This document shows, piece by piece, positions 1 through 10,206 of a stretch of DNA of 64,000 nt. A program made the position numbers and the translations under genes. The stretch is taken from contig NZ_FUZV01000001.1 in the NCBI RefSeq assembly GCF_900167565.1, positions 1,364,001 through 1,428,000 on the forward strand, given 5' to 3'. The stretch comes from Pseudoxanthomonas indica. GTDB taxonomy: Bacteria; Pseudomonadota; Gammaproteobacteria; Xanthomonadales; Xanthomonadaceae. Below the pieces are notes generated by a model that did no database searches, was not told the origin of the DNA, and was given only the letters and a program-made list of their open reading frames with translations. The stretch's first letter is position 1; each line of letters begins with the position of its first letter.

Positions 1-348
1 GCCCAGACCGGCATGGGCTGGCTCGCCCGGTGGCGTTGCGACAGTGAAGCGCAGGTATTCGCGCGAGCCGGGCAGCTTGCGCGTGCTGTACACCAGTTGC
101 CCGTCCTGCTCGCGCTCGTAGAGCACGCCGCTGAACACCCCCATCTTTCCCCACAGGTTGGGCAGGCTCACGGCGTTGTCATCGACCTCCCGCGGTTGGC
201 ACTTCGAGCCCGGCTCCGGCGCGGTGGCCAGGCTGACCGTGCCATCGCGCACGCAGCGGTAGACCGTGCGCGCCTGCGCCGGCGCGATGCAGCCGCCGGC
301 CAGGCAGGCCAGGAGCAGCAGGCGGGTGGCGGCGGCAAGGGGAGTCAT
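1..348 (-). CDS. Secreted protein, 5' part only (possible lytic transglycosylase)
   Basis: The gene runs off the left edge, so only the first 116 codons are seen. The ATG at 348 opens a clear Sec signal peptide: a Leu/Ala-rich core at residues 4-19, then GGCIAPAQA, which could be cleaved by signal peptidase I after AQA or processed as a lipoprotein at the Cys. The mature start (RTVYRCVRDGTVSLATAPEPGSKC) resembles the DUF4124-like lead-in of secreted Xanthomonad proteins. In that family a lytic transglycosylase often lies next to ppa, and that is the basis of the tentative name. No catalytic domain is visible here. It is divergent from ppa, with about 210 bases between the start codons. Confidence 0.55.
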   Translation of the reverse strand, partial: MTPLAAATRLLLLACLAGGCIAPAQARTVYRCVRDGTVSLATAPEPGSKCQPREVDDNAVSLPNLWGKMGVFSGVLYEREQDGQLVYSTRKLPGSREYLRFTVATPPGEPAHAGLG

Positions 349-446
349 CGGCGCGGATTCTAGGCTTGGCTGGCTGAGCAGTGCGTGGAAGTCTCCATTG
401 CTCCCTCCCCGCCTGCGGGAAGGCTGGAAACGGGGACGCAGTCACG

Positions 447-474
447 CCCCTTCCCCCGCCTGCGGGGGAAGGGG
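447..474. repeat. Palindromic intergenic repeat upstream of ppa
   Basis: CCCCTTCCCCC (447-457) pairs with GGGGGAAGGGG (464-474) around a six-base centre, giving a long perfect stem. A degenerate similar motif (CCCTCCCCGCCTGCGGGAAGG) lies just upstream at about 403-423. The composition and placement match the dispersed intergenic palindromes of Xanthomonadaceae. No T-run follows, so it is not scored as a terminator. Confidence 0.55.
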
Positions 475-559
475 CACGAATGTGGCCTGCTGCGCCGCAA
501 CAGGAAGGGGCGTAGAATTCGCTCCCCTGTCATCGCAACTGTTTCTGGAGCAAAGCCTC

Positions 560-1096
560 ATGGGTCTGGACCACGTCTCTACCGGCAAGAACCCGCCGGA
601 AGAAATCAACGTCATCATCGAAATTCCGAAGGATTCGGAGCCGGTGAAGTACGAAGTGGACAAGGAAAGCGGCGCGATCTTCGTCGACCGCATCCTTTCA
701 ACCCCGATGCGCTACCCCTGCAACTACGGCTACGTGCCGAACACCCAGTGCGGCGACGGCGACCCTGCCGACGTGCTGGTGGTGCTGCCGCTGCCGCTGA
801 TCCCCGGCTCGGTGATCCGTTGCCGCCCGGTCGGCGTGCTGCGCATGACCGACGAGGCCGGCAGCGACGAGAAAATCCTGGCCGTGCCGGTGGAGAAGGT
901 GTTCTCCGGCTACAAGCACATCTCCGACATCGACCAGGTCAGCCCGCACTGGCTGGAACGCATCGGCCACTTCTTCGAGCACTACAAGGATCTGGAGAAG
1001 GGCAAGTGGGTCAAGATCGACGGCTGGGCCAACGCCGCCGACGCCAAGGCGGTGCTGGTGGAAGCCATGCAGCGCTTCGCTGAACTGAAGAAGTAA
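560..1096 (+). CDS. ppa: Inorganic pyrophosphatase
   Basis: Family I soluble pyrophosphatase of 178 aa, the usual bacterial size. It hydrolyses pyrophosphate from biosynthetic reactions to two phosphates in the cytoplasm. Visible family landmarks are KYEVDKESGAIFVDR, the YPCNYGYVPNT segment, and the Mg-binding DGDPADVLV signature. The ATG at 560 is chosen because GGAG lies about nine bases upstream and the protein then begins at the conserved family N-terminus. The frame stays open further upstream, but that stretch is the palindromic intergenic DNA. A strong intrinsic terminator follows the stop. Confidence 0.97.
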   Translation: MGLDHVSTGKNPPEEINVIIEIPKDSEPVKYEVDKESGAIFVDRILSTPMRYPCNYGYVPNTQCGDGDPADVLVVLPLPLIPGSVIRCRPVGVLRMTDEAGSDEKILAVPVEKVFSGYKHISDIDQVSPHWLERIGHFFEHYKDLEKGKWVKIDGWANAADAKAVLVEAMQRFAELKK

Positions 1097-1117
1097 TCCG
1101 CCGCGCCAGCGGTCACG

Positions 1118-1145
1118 AAAAAGCCCGCCAAGCGCGGGCTTTTTT
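1118..1145 (+). terminator. Intrinsic terminator after ppa
   Basis: AGCCCGC (1122-1128) pairs with GCGGGCT (1134-1140), preceded by an A-run and followed by six T. It lies between the convergent ppa and ion-channel genes and could serve both strands. Confidence 0.9.
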
Positions 1146-1148
1146 GTT

Positions 1149-1192
1149 CCCTTCCGCCACCGGGGGAAGGCGCCCGCAGGGCGGATGGAGGT
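1149..1192. repeat. Degenerate Xanthomonad-type intergenic repeat
   Basis: CCCTTCCGCCACCGGGGGAAGG is followed by GCGCCCGCAGGGCGGATGGAGG. It resembles the dispersed CCCTTC...GAAGG...GGGCGGAT intergenic element seen widely in this family. The stem is imperfect. It is a second repeat copy flanking ppa, on the 3' side. Confidence 0.4.
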
Positions 1193-1209
1193 ACGGCGAA
1201 GTCCGCGCG

Positions 1210-1896
1210 TCAGAGATCCTTGCGTCCGCTCATCTTCAAGGTGGTCAGCCCAATCAGGCGCGACACCACCAGCGCGATGTACATCACCCCGGCGAACTGC
1301 TCCAGCATCACCAACGCGCGCGCCTGCGGCTGGACGGGGACGATGTCGCTCAGGCCCACGCCCGAGAGCAGGCTGAAACTCAGGAACAGCAATTCCATCC
1401 AGGTGCGCGGTTGCTCCGGATGCACGGCGGCGATGAAACTGCCCGGATACCACTGCTGGCACACCGAAAACGCGAACGCGAAACCCCAGGCCAGCAGGGT
1501 GAAGGTAGCGCCGGCGGCATAAAGCTCATCGGAAGTCACCCGATGGTCCTGCAGCATGTAGGCGGTCAGGCTGCCGGCGGTGTAGAAGTACAGCGCGCTT
1601 TCCAGCAGGTGCGCGACGATCTGCAGATGCACGTTGCCCAGCGCCGCTGCCAGCAGCGACAGGATGACCGAGGGCACCGCCAGCAACAGCGCCACCCACA
1701 AACTGGTGGGACCGCGATTGACCACCCAGAGAGCCAAGGCCAGCACCAGGATGCCGAATGCACCAAAGATGGCGCGCCCGCCGGGCGCCGTCTCCATCAG
1801 CGGATATAGCAGGATGCCGGCCAGCTGCACGGTCAGCAGCAGGGCCGAGGGATGTCGGCGCGCAATCACCGCCCAGCGCAGCCAGGGAAGTGCCAT
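1210..1896 (-). CDS. Ion channel family protein (two-pore K+ channel-like) with altered filter
   Basis: 228-aa integral membrane protein with about five to six hydrophobic segments. The last part has the Ion_trans_2 pattern: a re-entrant pore helix (LLFLSFSLLS), a filter-like turn, DIVPVQPQARALVMLE, and a final helix ending in VVSRLIGL. This matches the layout of bacterial two-pore K+ channel relatives. The filter reads SGVGLSD where K+ channels have T-x-GYGD, so potassium selectivity is doubtful. It is the last gene of a tight cluster behind the 56-aa membrane protein, six bases after its stop. Family placement is fairly sure; the conducted ion is unknown. Confidence 0.75.
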   Translation of the reverse strand: MALPWLRWAVIARRHPSALLLTVQLAGILLYPLMETAPGGRAIFGAFGILVLALALWVVNRGPTSLWVALLLAVPSVILSLLAAALGNVHLQIVAHLLESALYFYTAGSLTAYMLQDHRVTSDELYAAGATFTLLAWGFAFAFSVCQQWYPGSFIAAVHPEQPRTWMELLFLSFSLLSGVGLSDIVPVQPQARALVMLEQFAGVMYIALVVSRLIGLTTLKMSGRKDL

Positions 1897-1902
1897 GGGG
1901 GC

Positions 1903-2073
1903 TCAGACCGCTTTGAAGTGGTACACCAGCGCGTAATACACCACGTAGATCCATGACAGCAAGCCATGGATCACCGCCCACAGCAGCGAATGGTTGGCCG
2001 ACCAGGAAATGGTGATGGCCAGGGCGGTGCCAAAGCCGATGCCGGCCTTGGCTGCGCTGGAGGCGCCCTTCAT
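1903..2073 (-). CDS. 56-aa small membrane protein
   Basis: Short gene of 56 codons plus stop. The ATG at 2073 overlaps the stop of the upstream lipoprotein gene in an ATGA junction, which points to translational coupling. The product has a basic start (MKG...AK), one helix around residues 12-27 and a second around 29-52 (LLWAVIHGLLSWIYVVYYALVY), with a short tail. I recognise no family. Its place between a DUF4136 lipoprotein and an ion channel, with overlaps of -4 and +6 bases, suggests a shared envelope function. Conserved spacing and a clean frame argue for a real gene. Confidence 0.7.
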   Translation of the reverse strand: MKGASSAAKAGIGFGTALAITISWSANHSLLWAVIHGLLSWIYVVYYALVYHFKAV

Positions 2074-2675
2074 GGCTGCACCGCCACGGCCGGCGTGCCA
2101 CTGCCGGCGCGGTACGGATAACGGGCGAAGATGTCGACCACCGCCTTGTCGATGCGGGCGGCGCGATCGGCCGGTTTGGCGTTGGCCACGCGACCCACGG
2201 CGATGCCCTCCCAGACCAGCATGTTGCGCTTGGCATCGACCAGGTCGAAGTTCAGTGTGCCCTCGGTGTACTGATAGACACGGGTCTCGTCATACCAGTA
2301 CGGCACCGACACGTAACGGCGCGCGCGATAGCTGTAGTAGTAGTCGTAATCCACGTTCGGCATGCTGACCACGTCGGTCTTTTCCTGCATGTAGGCGTTG
2401 ATGTTCAACCACAGGTCGGGCGATTTCTCGTCGTAGACGTAGCCGCGCGCTTCCAGTTGCGCGCGTGCGCCGGCTTTCAGTCGCGATCCGGTCAGGGTGG
2501 CGTAGCCATTGCTGTCGATCGCCAGCGGCGAGTAGAACGAGAAGGTCTTGTACTGTGCGAAGTCGGCATTGGGGTCGGCCTCGCTGGTGATACGCGGGGA
2601 ACTGACGCAGGCCGTCAGCAGCAACAGCGCTGCCAACGGCGCGAGTCGGGCGAAGCGGGCGATGAAACGGGTCAT
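2070..2675 (-). CDS. DUF4136 family lipoprotein
   Basis: 201-aa protein with a lipoprotein signal peptide (hydrophobic core ending LLLLTAC, lipidated Cys near residue 23). The mature domain has the DUF4136 pattern: DPNADFAQYKTFSFY near its start, a GYVYDEKSPDLWLNINAY strand, a tyrosine-rich stretch (YDYYYSYRARRYVSVPYWYDE) and a closing GTLNFDLVDAKRNMLVWEGIA. The family is periplasmic or outer-membrane attached and has no firm biochemical role. The ATG at 2675 follows a strong AGGAGG site. First gene of the three-gene minus-strand cluster. Confidence 0.85.
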   Translation of the reverse strand: MTRFIARFARLAPLAALLLLTACVSSPRITSEADPNADFAQYKTFSFYSPLAIDSNGYATLTGSRLKAGARAQLEARGYVYDEKSPDLWLNINAYMQEKTDVVSMPNVDYDYYYSYRARRYVSVPYWYDETRVYQYTEGTLNFDLVDAKRNMLVWEGIAVGRVANAKPADRAARIDKAVVDIFARYPYRAGSGTPAVAVQP

Positions 2676-2791
2676 GGGGATCCCTCCTGTCCTGGTATCG
2701 CCAGCGTCGCCCCGACGCCGGCAGGAAAGCAAGGCCTGCCGGCGTGAACGCGATGTGCAGGCTTCAGCCTTGCATCGCGCTTCCCTCACGT

Positions 2792-4923
<2,132 letters not shown>

Positions 4924-5036
4924 GCCGCTATTAGACAACCAAACGGCGAAGCTGTCATGTGAACAGGAGGGAGGAACTGGCGCCGCAGGGTCCAACTGGC
5001 TAGGCTAGCCCAGGGGAACAATGAGCCAGGGATGTC

Positions 5037-7031
5037 ATGCGTTCAAGGATGCAACAGGCGCTTTGCGCCGCCGTCTGGGTCGTGCTGTCTGTTTCGCACG
5101 CGCACGCCGCCAACAACGATTCCAGCGCGTCCACCGGGTCTGAGCGTGTGCCGGTTGAAGCGTTCGCCAAGGGCAACGCGCTGTCCAATCCACGGTTGTC
5201 ACCTGATGGCAAGCATGTGGCCGTGTCCGCCGACCTGGGCGAAGGCAACCATGCGCTGCTGATCTATCGCGTGGAAGGCATGAAGCAGACGGCCGTGCTG
5301 CGCCTGCCGCGCTATCAGTTGCCAACCGAGACCATGTGGGTCAGCAACAAACGGCTGGTGCTTGGCAAAGGCCGCAAGTTTGGGGGCCGCGAAGAGCCCT
5401 ACGCACTCGGCGAGATCATCGCTACCGACGTGGATGGCAAAAACCAGGACTACATCTTTGGCCAGGAGCGTTCGCTGCGTACCTCCAGTCTGGAGCCAGG
5501 CTTTGGGTTTGTCGCCGGGGGTCCGCACCAGCCCAACGGCCATTTCTATATGCGCCGCGCCGGCAGCACATCGCGCTCGCAACTCTACGACGTCGACGCC
5601 GAGATGAAGACGGCGCGCTTGATCGCCGACATACCGGTCAAGGATCTTTCGTTTGTGATCGACGACAAAGGCGTGCCGCGTTACGCCTACGGCACGGACG
5701 ACAACGACGTGTACCTGCTGTACCAGGCCAATGCGCAGGGCAAGGAGTGGCTGCCGCTGGATGCCGGAAAAATCGGCGGCAAGTTCGTGCCGTTCGCCTT
5801 CAACGCCGATGGCACGCGCGTGTTTGCCTACTACAGCGAAAGCGGCGGCCCCAGCCAGGTGGTGACCGCCACGCCGGAAGGTCAACAACGCACGGTGCTG
5901 TTGCAGGATGGGTTCTCGTCCGTGGCTGCTGTGGAGTGGCGTTCCCTGCCCTACCAACCCATTGCCGCATCACTGGGCGCCGGCAAGCCGCGTTGGACCT
6001 ATTTCGAGCCAAACGCCCGCGATGCCACCTTGCATGAGGCGATCGGCAATGCGATCCCCGGCAAGTTCATCAGGTACACCGGCCACAGCCAGGACGGCAA
6101 TATGTCATTGCTGCATGCCTACAGCGACCGCGATCCCGGCACCTGGTATCTGCTCGACCGGCAGCGCAGCACCTTGGAAGCGATCCTGGCCAGCCGTGAA
6201 GGCATCGACGAAGCGCGAATGGGCGAACGCCGCCCGTTCCGATTCAAGGCCAGCGATGGCCTGGAACTGGAGGCCATCCTGACCGTGCCGGCCGGGGTGG
6301 AAACGCCGCGCAACCTGCCGATGGTGCTGCTGCCGCATGGTGGCCCGCATGTCTGGGGTGACGCCTGGGCTTACGACAACGACGCCCAGTTTCTGGCCAG
6401 CCGTGGCTACCTGGTGCTGCAGGTCAATTACCGCGGATCGCTGGGTCGCGGTGAGCGATTTGAAACCTTGGGTTACCGCCAATGGGGCAAGCGCGTGCAA
6501 CAGGATCTGATCGATGGCGTGCGCTGGACCATCGCGCAAGGCCAGGCCGATCCCGCACGCATCTGTTCCTATGGAGCCAGTTTTGGTGCGTACTCGGCCA
6601 TGATGGTGGTGGCGCGTGAGCCCGGCTTGTTCAAGTGCGCCGCGGGCTTGGCCGGTCTGTACGACTTGAACATGATGTACGCAAAGGGCGACACCCGTAC
6701 TTACAACTACGGCCTGAATTACTTGAATCGCACCATCGGTACCGATGCCGGCGATCTGAAGGCCAATTCCCCCACGGGCGTAGCTTCGCGCATCAAGGTG
6801 CCGGTGTTGATCGCTCATGGCGAGGCCGACCAGCGCACGCCTTTTGCGCAAGCCAAGGCAATGAAGACCGCGCTGGAAAGCAGCGGCAACGCGCCGGAAT
6901 GGATGGCGGTGCCCAAGGAAGGCCACGGCTTTTACGAAGACAAGAACAACATTGCCTTCTACCGCCGCCTGGAAGCTTTTCTGGATCGGCACATCGGGGC
7001 GCACGCCGGCCAGGCCGGCGCGGCGGATTAG
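5037..7031 (+). CDS. Secreted S9 family (prolyl oligopeptidase-type) peptidase
   Basis: 664-aa serine peptidase with a Sec signal peptide (cleavage near SHAHA, residue 24), so it probably acts in the periplasm. Residues 40-390 form a beta-propeller-like region starting with NPRLSPDGKHVAVS, typical of S9C enzymes. The alpha/beta-hydrolase domain follows with the catalytic triad visible: Ser515 in GASFGAY, Asp598 in HGEADQRTPF and His630 in EGHGF. It cleaves peptides, commonly after proline or acyl-aminoacyl residues, but the exact substrate is unknown. The ATG at 5037 has AGGGA just upstream. Its stop overlaps the convergent PhnD-like gene by four bases. Confidence 0.9.
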   Translation: MRSRMQQALCAAVWVVLSVSHAHAANNDSSASTGSERVPVEAFAKGNALSNPRLSPDGKHVAVSADLGEGNHALLIYRVEGMKQTAVLRLPRYQLPTETMWVSNKRLVLGKGRKFGGREEPYALGEIIATDVDGKNQDYIFGQERSLRTSSLEPGFGFVAGGPHQPNGHFYMRRAGSTSRSQLYDVDAEMKTARLIADIPVKDLSFVIDDKGVPRYAYGTDDNDVYLLYQANAQGKEWLPLDAGKIGGKFVPFAFNADGTRVFAYYSESGGPSQVVTATPEGQQRTVLLQDGFSSVAAVEWRSLPYQPIAASLGAGKPRWTYFEPNARDATLHEAIGNAIPGKFIRYTGHSQDGNMSLLHAYSDRDPGTWYLLDRQRSTLEAILASREGIDEARMGERRPFRFKASDGLELEAILTVPAGVETPRNLPMVLLPHGGPHVWGDAWAYDNDAQFLASRGYLVLQVNYRGSLGRGERFETLGYRQWGKRVQQDLIDGVRWTIAQGQADPARICSYGASFGAYSAMMVVAREPGLFKCAAGLAGLYDLNMMYAKGDTRTYNYGLNYLNRTIGTDAGDLKANSPTGVASRIKVPVLIAHGEADQRTPFAQAKAMKTALESSGNAPEWMAVPKEGHGFYEDKNNIAFYRRLEAFLDRHIGAHAGQAGAAD

Positions 7032-7933
7032 CGAACCGGCACCACGTCAGCCTGCAGCGCCTGCAACGCCTGCACGGGCGCTGCCACCAGGCGCTGCGCA
7101 TCGCCGAACTCCGGCCAGCCAGCGCGCAGCCCGGCCATGACGCGTGGATCGCGCTGGCCGGCGACGAGCAGTGCGGCGGCAACCTCGTCGCAGGAAGTCG
7201 ACTGCGATCCGCGGCACAGCAAGGGTCCCGGCGGAATCACCGGTGATCGCCAGATTTCGTACAGGCCGCCGCGCGCGGTGTTGTCGAATTCGTCGGCTGC
7301 CAAACCCACCACATCCACTTGCCTGTCGCCGAGGATGTGCAACGCCGCCGAGTGCGAACCCGCATACGCCACACTGGCGAAGTCGCCGCTGTCGACGCCG
7401 ACCCCACGCAGGCCCGCCAAGGGCACGAAGCCGCCGGATGCCGAATCTCGTCCGACCAGACCCAACCGCAACTGGCGCGCGCGCGCCGCCAGTTGCTGCA
7501 TCGTCATCGGCTGGCGGGCCACGATGACCGAACGGTATCGCTGCGCATGATCCGGCGGTACCTCCGGCACCGGCAGTGCCTGCAACGGACTGCCCTCGCG
7601 CGTGCCAAGCAAATAGCCATACAGGTTGGGCACGGCCACATCGACCTGGCCGTCCTGCATCGCCTGCACCAGCGCCGTGGGTGATGCCAGGACGCGGACT
7701 TCGATGGTCCGCTGCAAGGTCTCGCCCAGGTATTCGGCCAGCGGCCGGATCGACGCGGCGCGATCGCGATGCGGATAGGCATAGGTGGCCACAACGAGCG
7801 CGGGCGCGTCGACGGCCATGGCCGGTGCGGCCACCAACGACAGTGCAAGCACCGCGACTCCGCCCGCAGTTACCGCCAAACGCGGCCACCAGCGACGGTT
7901 CGCCGCCACCGTCGCGGCGTTCGCTCTGCGCAC
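7028..7933 (-). CDS. PhnD-like phosphate/phosphonate ABC-type substrate-binding protein
   Basis: About 301 aa, with a twin-basic N-terminus and a signal peptide (VAVLALSLVAAPAMA). The mature fold is the type 2 periplasmic-binding protein of the PhnD/phosphite family: ATYAYPHRDRAASIRPLAEYLGETL at the start, then VQAMQDGQVDVAVPNLYGYLL and LGLVGRDSASGGFVPL. No ABC permease or ATPase is beside it, so it may be a sensor or signalling partner and not a transporter part. There is no usable ATG. A GTG at 7933 gives a good signal peptide; a TTG at 7954 overlaps the ilvD stop (TTGA) and would add seven residues. Confidence 0.75.
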   Translation of the reverse strand: MRRANAATVAANRRWWPRLAVTAGGVAVLALSLVAAPAMAVDAPALVVATYAYPHRDRAASIRPLAEYLGETLQRTIEVRVLASPTALVQAMQDGQVDVAVPNLYGYLLGTREGSPLQALPVPEVPPDHAQRYRSVIVARQPMTMQQLAARARQLRLGLVGRDSASGGFVPLAGLRGVGVDSGDFASVAYAGSHSAALHILGDRQVDVVGLAADEFDNTARGGLYEIWRSPVIPPGPLLCRGSQSTSCDEVAAALLVAGQRDPRVMAGLRAGWPEFGDAQRLVAAPVQALQALQADVVPVR

Positions 7934-7950
7934 CGGCCAGCGCGCCAGAC

Positions 7951-9792
7951 TCAAACGCCGTCCAACAACGCGCGATCCCGCACCGCGCCCTTGTCGGCAC
8001 TGGTGGCCAGCAAGGCGTAGGCCTTGAGCGCCGTGCTGACCTTGCGTGGACGCACTTCGGCGGGCTTCCAGCCTTTGCCATCCTGTTCGGTGCGGCGCTG
8101 CTGCAACTCGGCATCGTCGATCAGCAGGTTGATGGAACGCGCGGGAATATCGATGCGGATGCGATCGCCATCCCGGACCAGCCCAATCGCACCACCACCC
8201 GCCGCTTCCGGCGAAGCATGGCCAATCGACAGTCCCGAGGTGCCACCGGAGAAGCGACCATCGGTGAGCAAGGCGCATTGCTTGCCCAGGCCCTTGGATT
8301 TCAGATAGCTGGTGGGGTACAGCATTTCCTGCATGCCCGGGCCACCTTTCGGTCCTTCGTAGCGGATCACCACCACGTCGCCGGCCCGCACCTGATTGCC
8401 AAGGATGCCCAGCACCGCCGCGTCCTGGCTTTCATAGACACGCGCCGGGCCTTCGAAGACATGGATGGACTCATCCACGCCCGCGGTCTTCACCACGCAG
8501 CCATCCACGGCGAGGTTGCCGTACAGCACGGCCAAGCCACCTTCCTTTGAGTACGCATGCTCGACGCTGCGGATGCAGCCCTCGGCGCGATCAACATCCA
8601 GCGACGGCCAGCGCGTGGCCTGGCTGAAAGCTACCTGCGTCGGGATGCCGGCCGGTCCGGCCTTGAAGAAGGTGTGCACGTGCTCGTCGCGGGTCAGGGT
8701 CACGTCCCAGCGCTCGATGGCATCGCCCAGGGTCTTGGCATGCACGGTGGCCACGTCGGTATGCAACAGCCCGCCGCGCGCCAGCTCGCCCAGGATCGAC
8801 ATGATGCCGCCGGCGCGATGCACGTCTTCGATGTGGTACTTCTGCGTGTTCGGCGCGACCTTGCACAGCTGCGGCACGCGCCGCGACAGGCGATCGATGT
8901 CGCGCATGCCGAAATCCACTTCGCCCTCCTGCGCTGCGGCGAGCAGATGCAGGATGGTGTTGGTCGAGCCACCCATGGCGATGTCCAGGGTCATCGCATT
9001 CTCGAAGGCTTCGAAGGTGGCGATGCCACGCGGCAGCGCGCGCGGATCTTCACCGCCGTACCAGCGATGGCACAGCTCCACTGCCAGGCGGCCCGCGCGC
9101 AGGAACAGCTGCTCGCGATCCGCATGCGTGGCCAGGGTGGTGCCGTTGCCGGGCAGAGACAGACCGAGAGCCTCGGTGAGGCAGTTCATCGAGTTGGCGG
9201 TGAACATGCCGGAGCACGAGCCGCAGGTCGGGCAGGCGCTGCGCTCCACCGCCGCCACCTGCTCATCGGTGGCATTGGGATCGGCGGCCATCACCATGGC
9301 GTCGATCAGATCCAGCTTGTGATCGGCCAGCCGGGTCTTGCCGGCTTCCATCGGTCCGCCGGAGACGAACACGGTGGGGATATTCAGGCGCAGGGCCGCC
9401 ATCAGCATGCCCGGAGTGATCTTGTCGCAGTTGGAAATGCACACCAGGGCATCGGCGCAGTGGGCATTGACCATGTATTCGACCGAGTCGGCGATGATTT
9501 CGCGGCTGGGCAGCGAATAGAGCATGCCGTCATGGCCCATGGCGATGCCGTCATCGACCGCGATGGTGTCGAATTCCTTGGCCACGCCGCCGACACGTTC
9601 AATCTCGCGGGCGACCAGCTGGCCGAGATCCTTCAGGTGCACATGGCCCGGGACGAACTGGGTGAAGGAGTTGGCGATGGCGATGATCGGCTTCTGGAAG
9701 TCGTCATCTTTCATGCCGGTGGCGCGCCACAGCGCGCGGGCGCCGGCCATGTTGCGCCCGTGGGTGGAGGTCTTGGATCGGTATTGAGGCAT
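7951..9792 (-). CDS. ilvD: Dihydroxy-acid dehydratase
   Basis: 613-aa iron-sulfur enzyme of isoleucine and valine synthesis. It dehydrates 2,3-dihydroxy-acids to 2-oxo-acids. Family landmarks are present: the N-terminal [15 protein letters not shown], the cluster cysteine in [30 protein letters not shown], and the C-terminal [10 protein letters not shown]. Length is normal. It is transcribed away from ilvC across a 414-base control region that carries a 20-base perfect palindrome about 55 bases upstream of this start codon. The PhnD-like gene follows immediately and may be co-transcribed. Confidence 0.97.
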   Translation of the reverse strand: MPQYRSKTSTHGRNMAGARALWRATGMKDDDFQKPIIAIANSFTQFVPGHVHLKDLGQLVAREIERVGGVAKEFDTIAVDDGIAMGHDGMLYSLPSREIIADSVEYMVNAHCADALVCISNCDKITPGMLMAALRLNIPTVFVSGGPMEAGKTRLADHKLDLIDAMVMAADPNATDEQVAAVERSACPTCGSCSGMFTANSMNCLTEALGLSLPGNGTTLATHADREQLFLRAGRLAVELCHRWYGGEDPRALPRGIATFEAFENAMTLDIAMGGSTNTILHLLAAAQEGEVDFGMRDIDRLSRRVPQLCKVAPNTQKYHIEDVHRAGGIMSILGELARGGLLHTDVATVHAKTLGDAIERWDVTLTRDEHVHTFFKAGPAGIPTQVAFSQATRWPSLDVDRAEGCIRSVEHAYSKEGGLAVLYGNLAVDGCVVKTAGVDESIHVFEGPARVYESQDAAVLGILGNQVRAGDVVVIRYEGPKGGPGMQEMLYPTSYLKSKGLGKQCALLTDGRFSGGTSGLSIGHASPEAAGGGAIGLVRDGDRIRIDIPARSINLLIDDAELQQRRTEQDGKGWKPAEVRPRKVSTALKAYALLATSADKGAVRDRALLDGV

Positions 9793-9846
9793 GGTTCTGC
9801 GTGGGGATGATGCGGACGGCGCCGGCGGGTTCCGCGGGGTGCGTGC

Positions 9847-9866
9847 ATGGTTGCAGCTGCAACCAT
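9847..9866. promoter_or_regulatory. 20-bp perfect palindrome between ilvD and ilvC (candidate operator)
   Basis: ATGGTTGCAGCTGCAACCAT is its own reverse complement over all 20 bases. It lies in the divergent ilvD/ilvC control region, upstream of the leader peptide. A perfect dyad of this length in a promoter region suits a dimeric repressor or activator such as a LysR- or Lrp-type regulator of branched-chain genes. The regulator is not encoded in the window, so its identity is open. Confidence 0.55.
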
Positions 9867-9957
9867 CAACGCATTGATTCGGCCGGTCATCGGGACATTA
9901 CAGAAAATTTCGCAGCCCTGCTTGACAAGCTTTCTGCCCACGTGTTTCTCTTGCCTC

Positions 9958-10077
9958 ATGTTGCAACTGCACACGCCCCTGACCAAGACCTCGCCCACCG
10001 CCCGCCCGGCGGTTGAGAACCTTGTCGTCGTCGTCCTTATTACCTCGCCAACAGGTGCGGGACGAACCGGCGTGTAA
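9958..10077 (+). CDS. ilv operon leader peptide
   Basis: 39-codon reading frame ending 130 bases before ilvC. It contains the run Leu-Val-Val-Val-Val-Leu-Ile (codons CTT GTC GTC GTC GTC CTT ATT, 10021-10041), the three end products of the downstream operon. It is followed by mutually exclusive RNA structures and an intrinsic terminator. This is the classic layout of an attenuation leader. The ATG at 9958 is the closest plausible start; the frame is open further upstream to an ATG at 9847. No strong Shine-Dalgarno site is visible before 9958, so the exact start is uncertain. Confidence 0.8.
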   Translation: MLQLHTPLTKTSPTARPAVENLVVVVLITSPTGAGRTGV

Positions 10078-10100
10078 GCAACAAGCAACGCCAGATTCGC

Positions 10101-10132
10101 AAAACCCCGCACTGAGAAGTGCGGGGTTTTTT
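10101..10132 (+). terminator. Attenuator terminator of the ilv-leu operon
   Basis: AAAACCCCGCACT (10101-10113) pairs perfectly with AGTGCGGGGTTTT (10118-10130) around a GAGA tetraloop and ends in a T-run. A competing antiterminator is visible: GTGCGGG at 10055-10061, 14 bases past the Val/Leu/Ile codons, can pair with CCCGCAC at 10106-10112. Stalling of the leader ribosome on the regulatory codons would leave that segment free and prevent termination. Confidence 0.9.
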
Positions 10133-10206
10133 GTTGCACGAGTTTTTTCCTGCAGTTCTTTTCCCAGTAATTCCATCCAACCCAAGACTTCAAGGAAACC
10201 GGCACC

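Noticed and set aside
698..1462. 254-codon minus-strand frame across the 3' part of ppa
   Set aside because: It overlaps the certain ppa gene and its terminator, and its sequence is not protein-like.
9922..9950. TTGACA at 9922 as the -35 of the ilv promoter
   Set aside because: No convincing -10 lies 16-18 bases downstream, and a start there would leave almost no leader before the ATG at 9958. Left unassigned.
10021..10035. Tandem GTC repeat as a microsatellite
   Set aside because: The four GTC units are in frame as Val codons of the leader peptide and are explained by attenuation.
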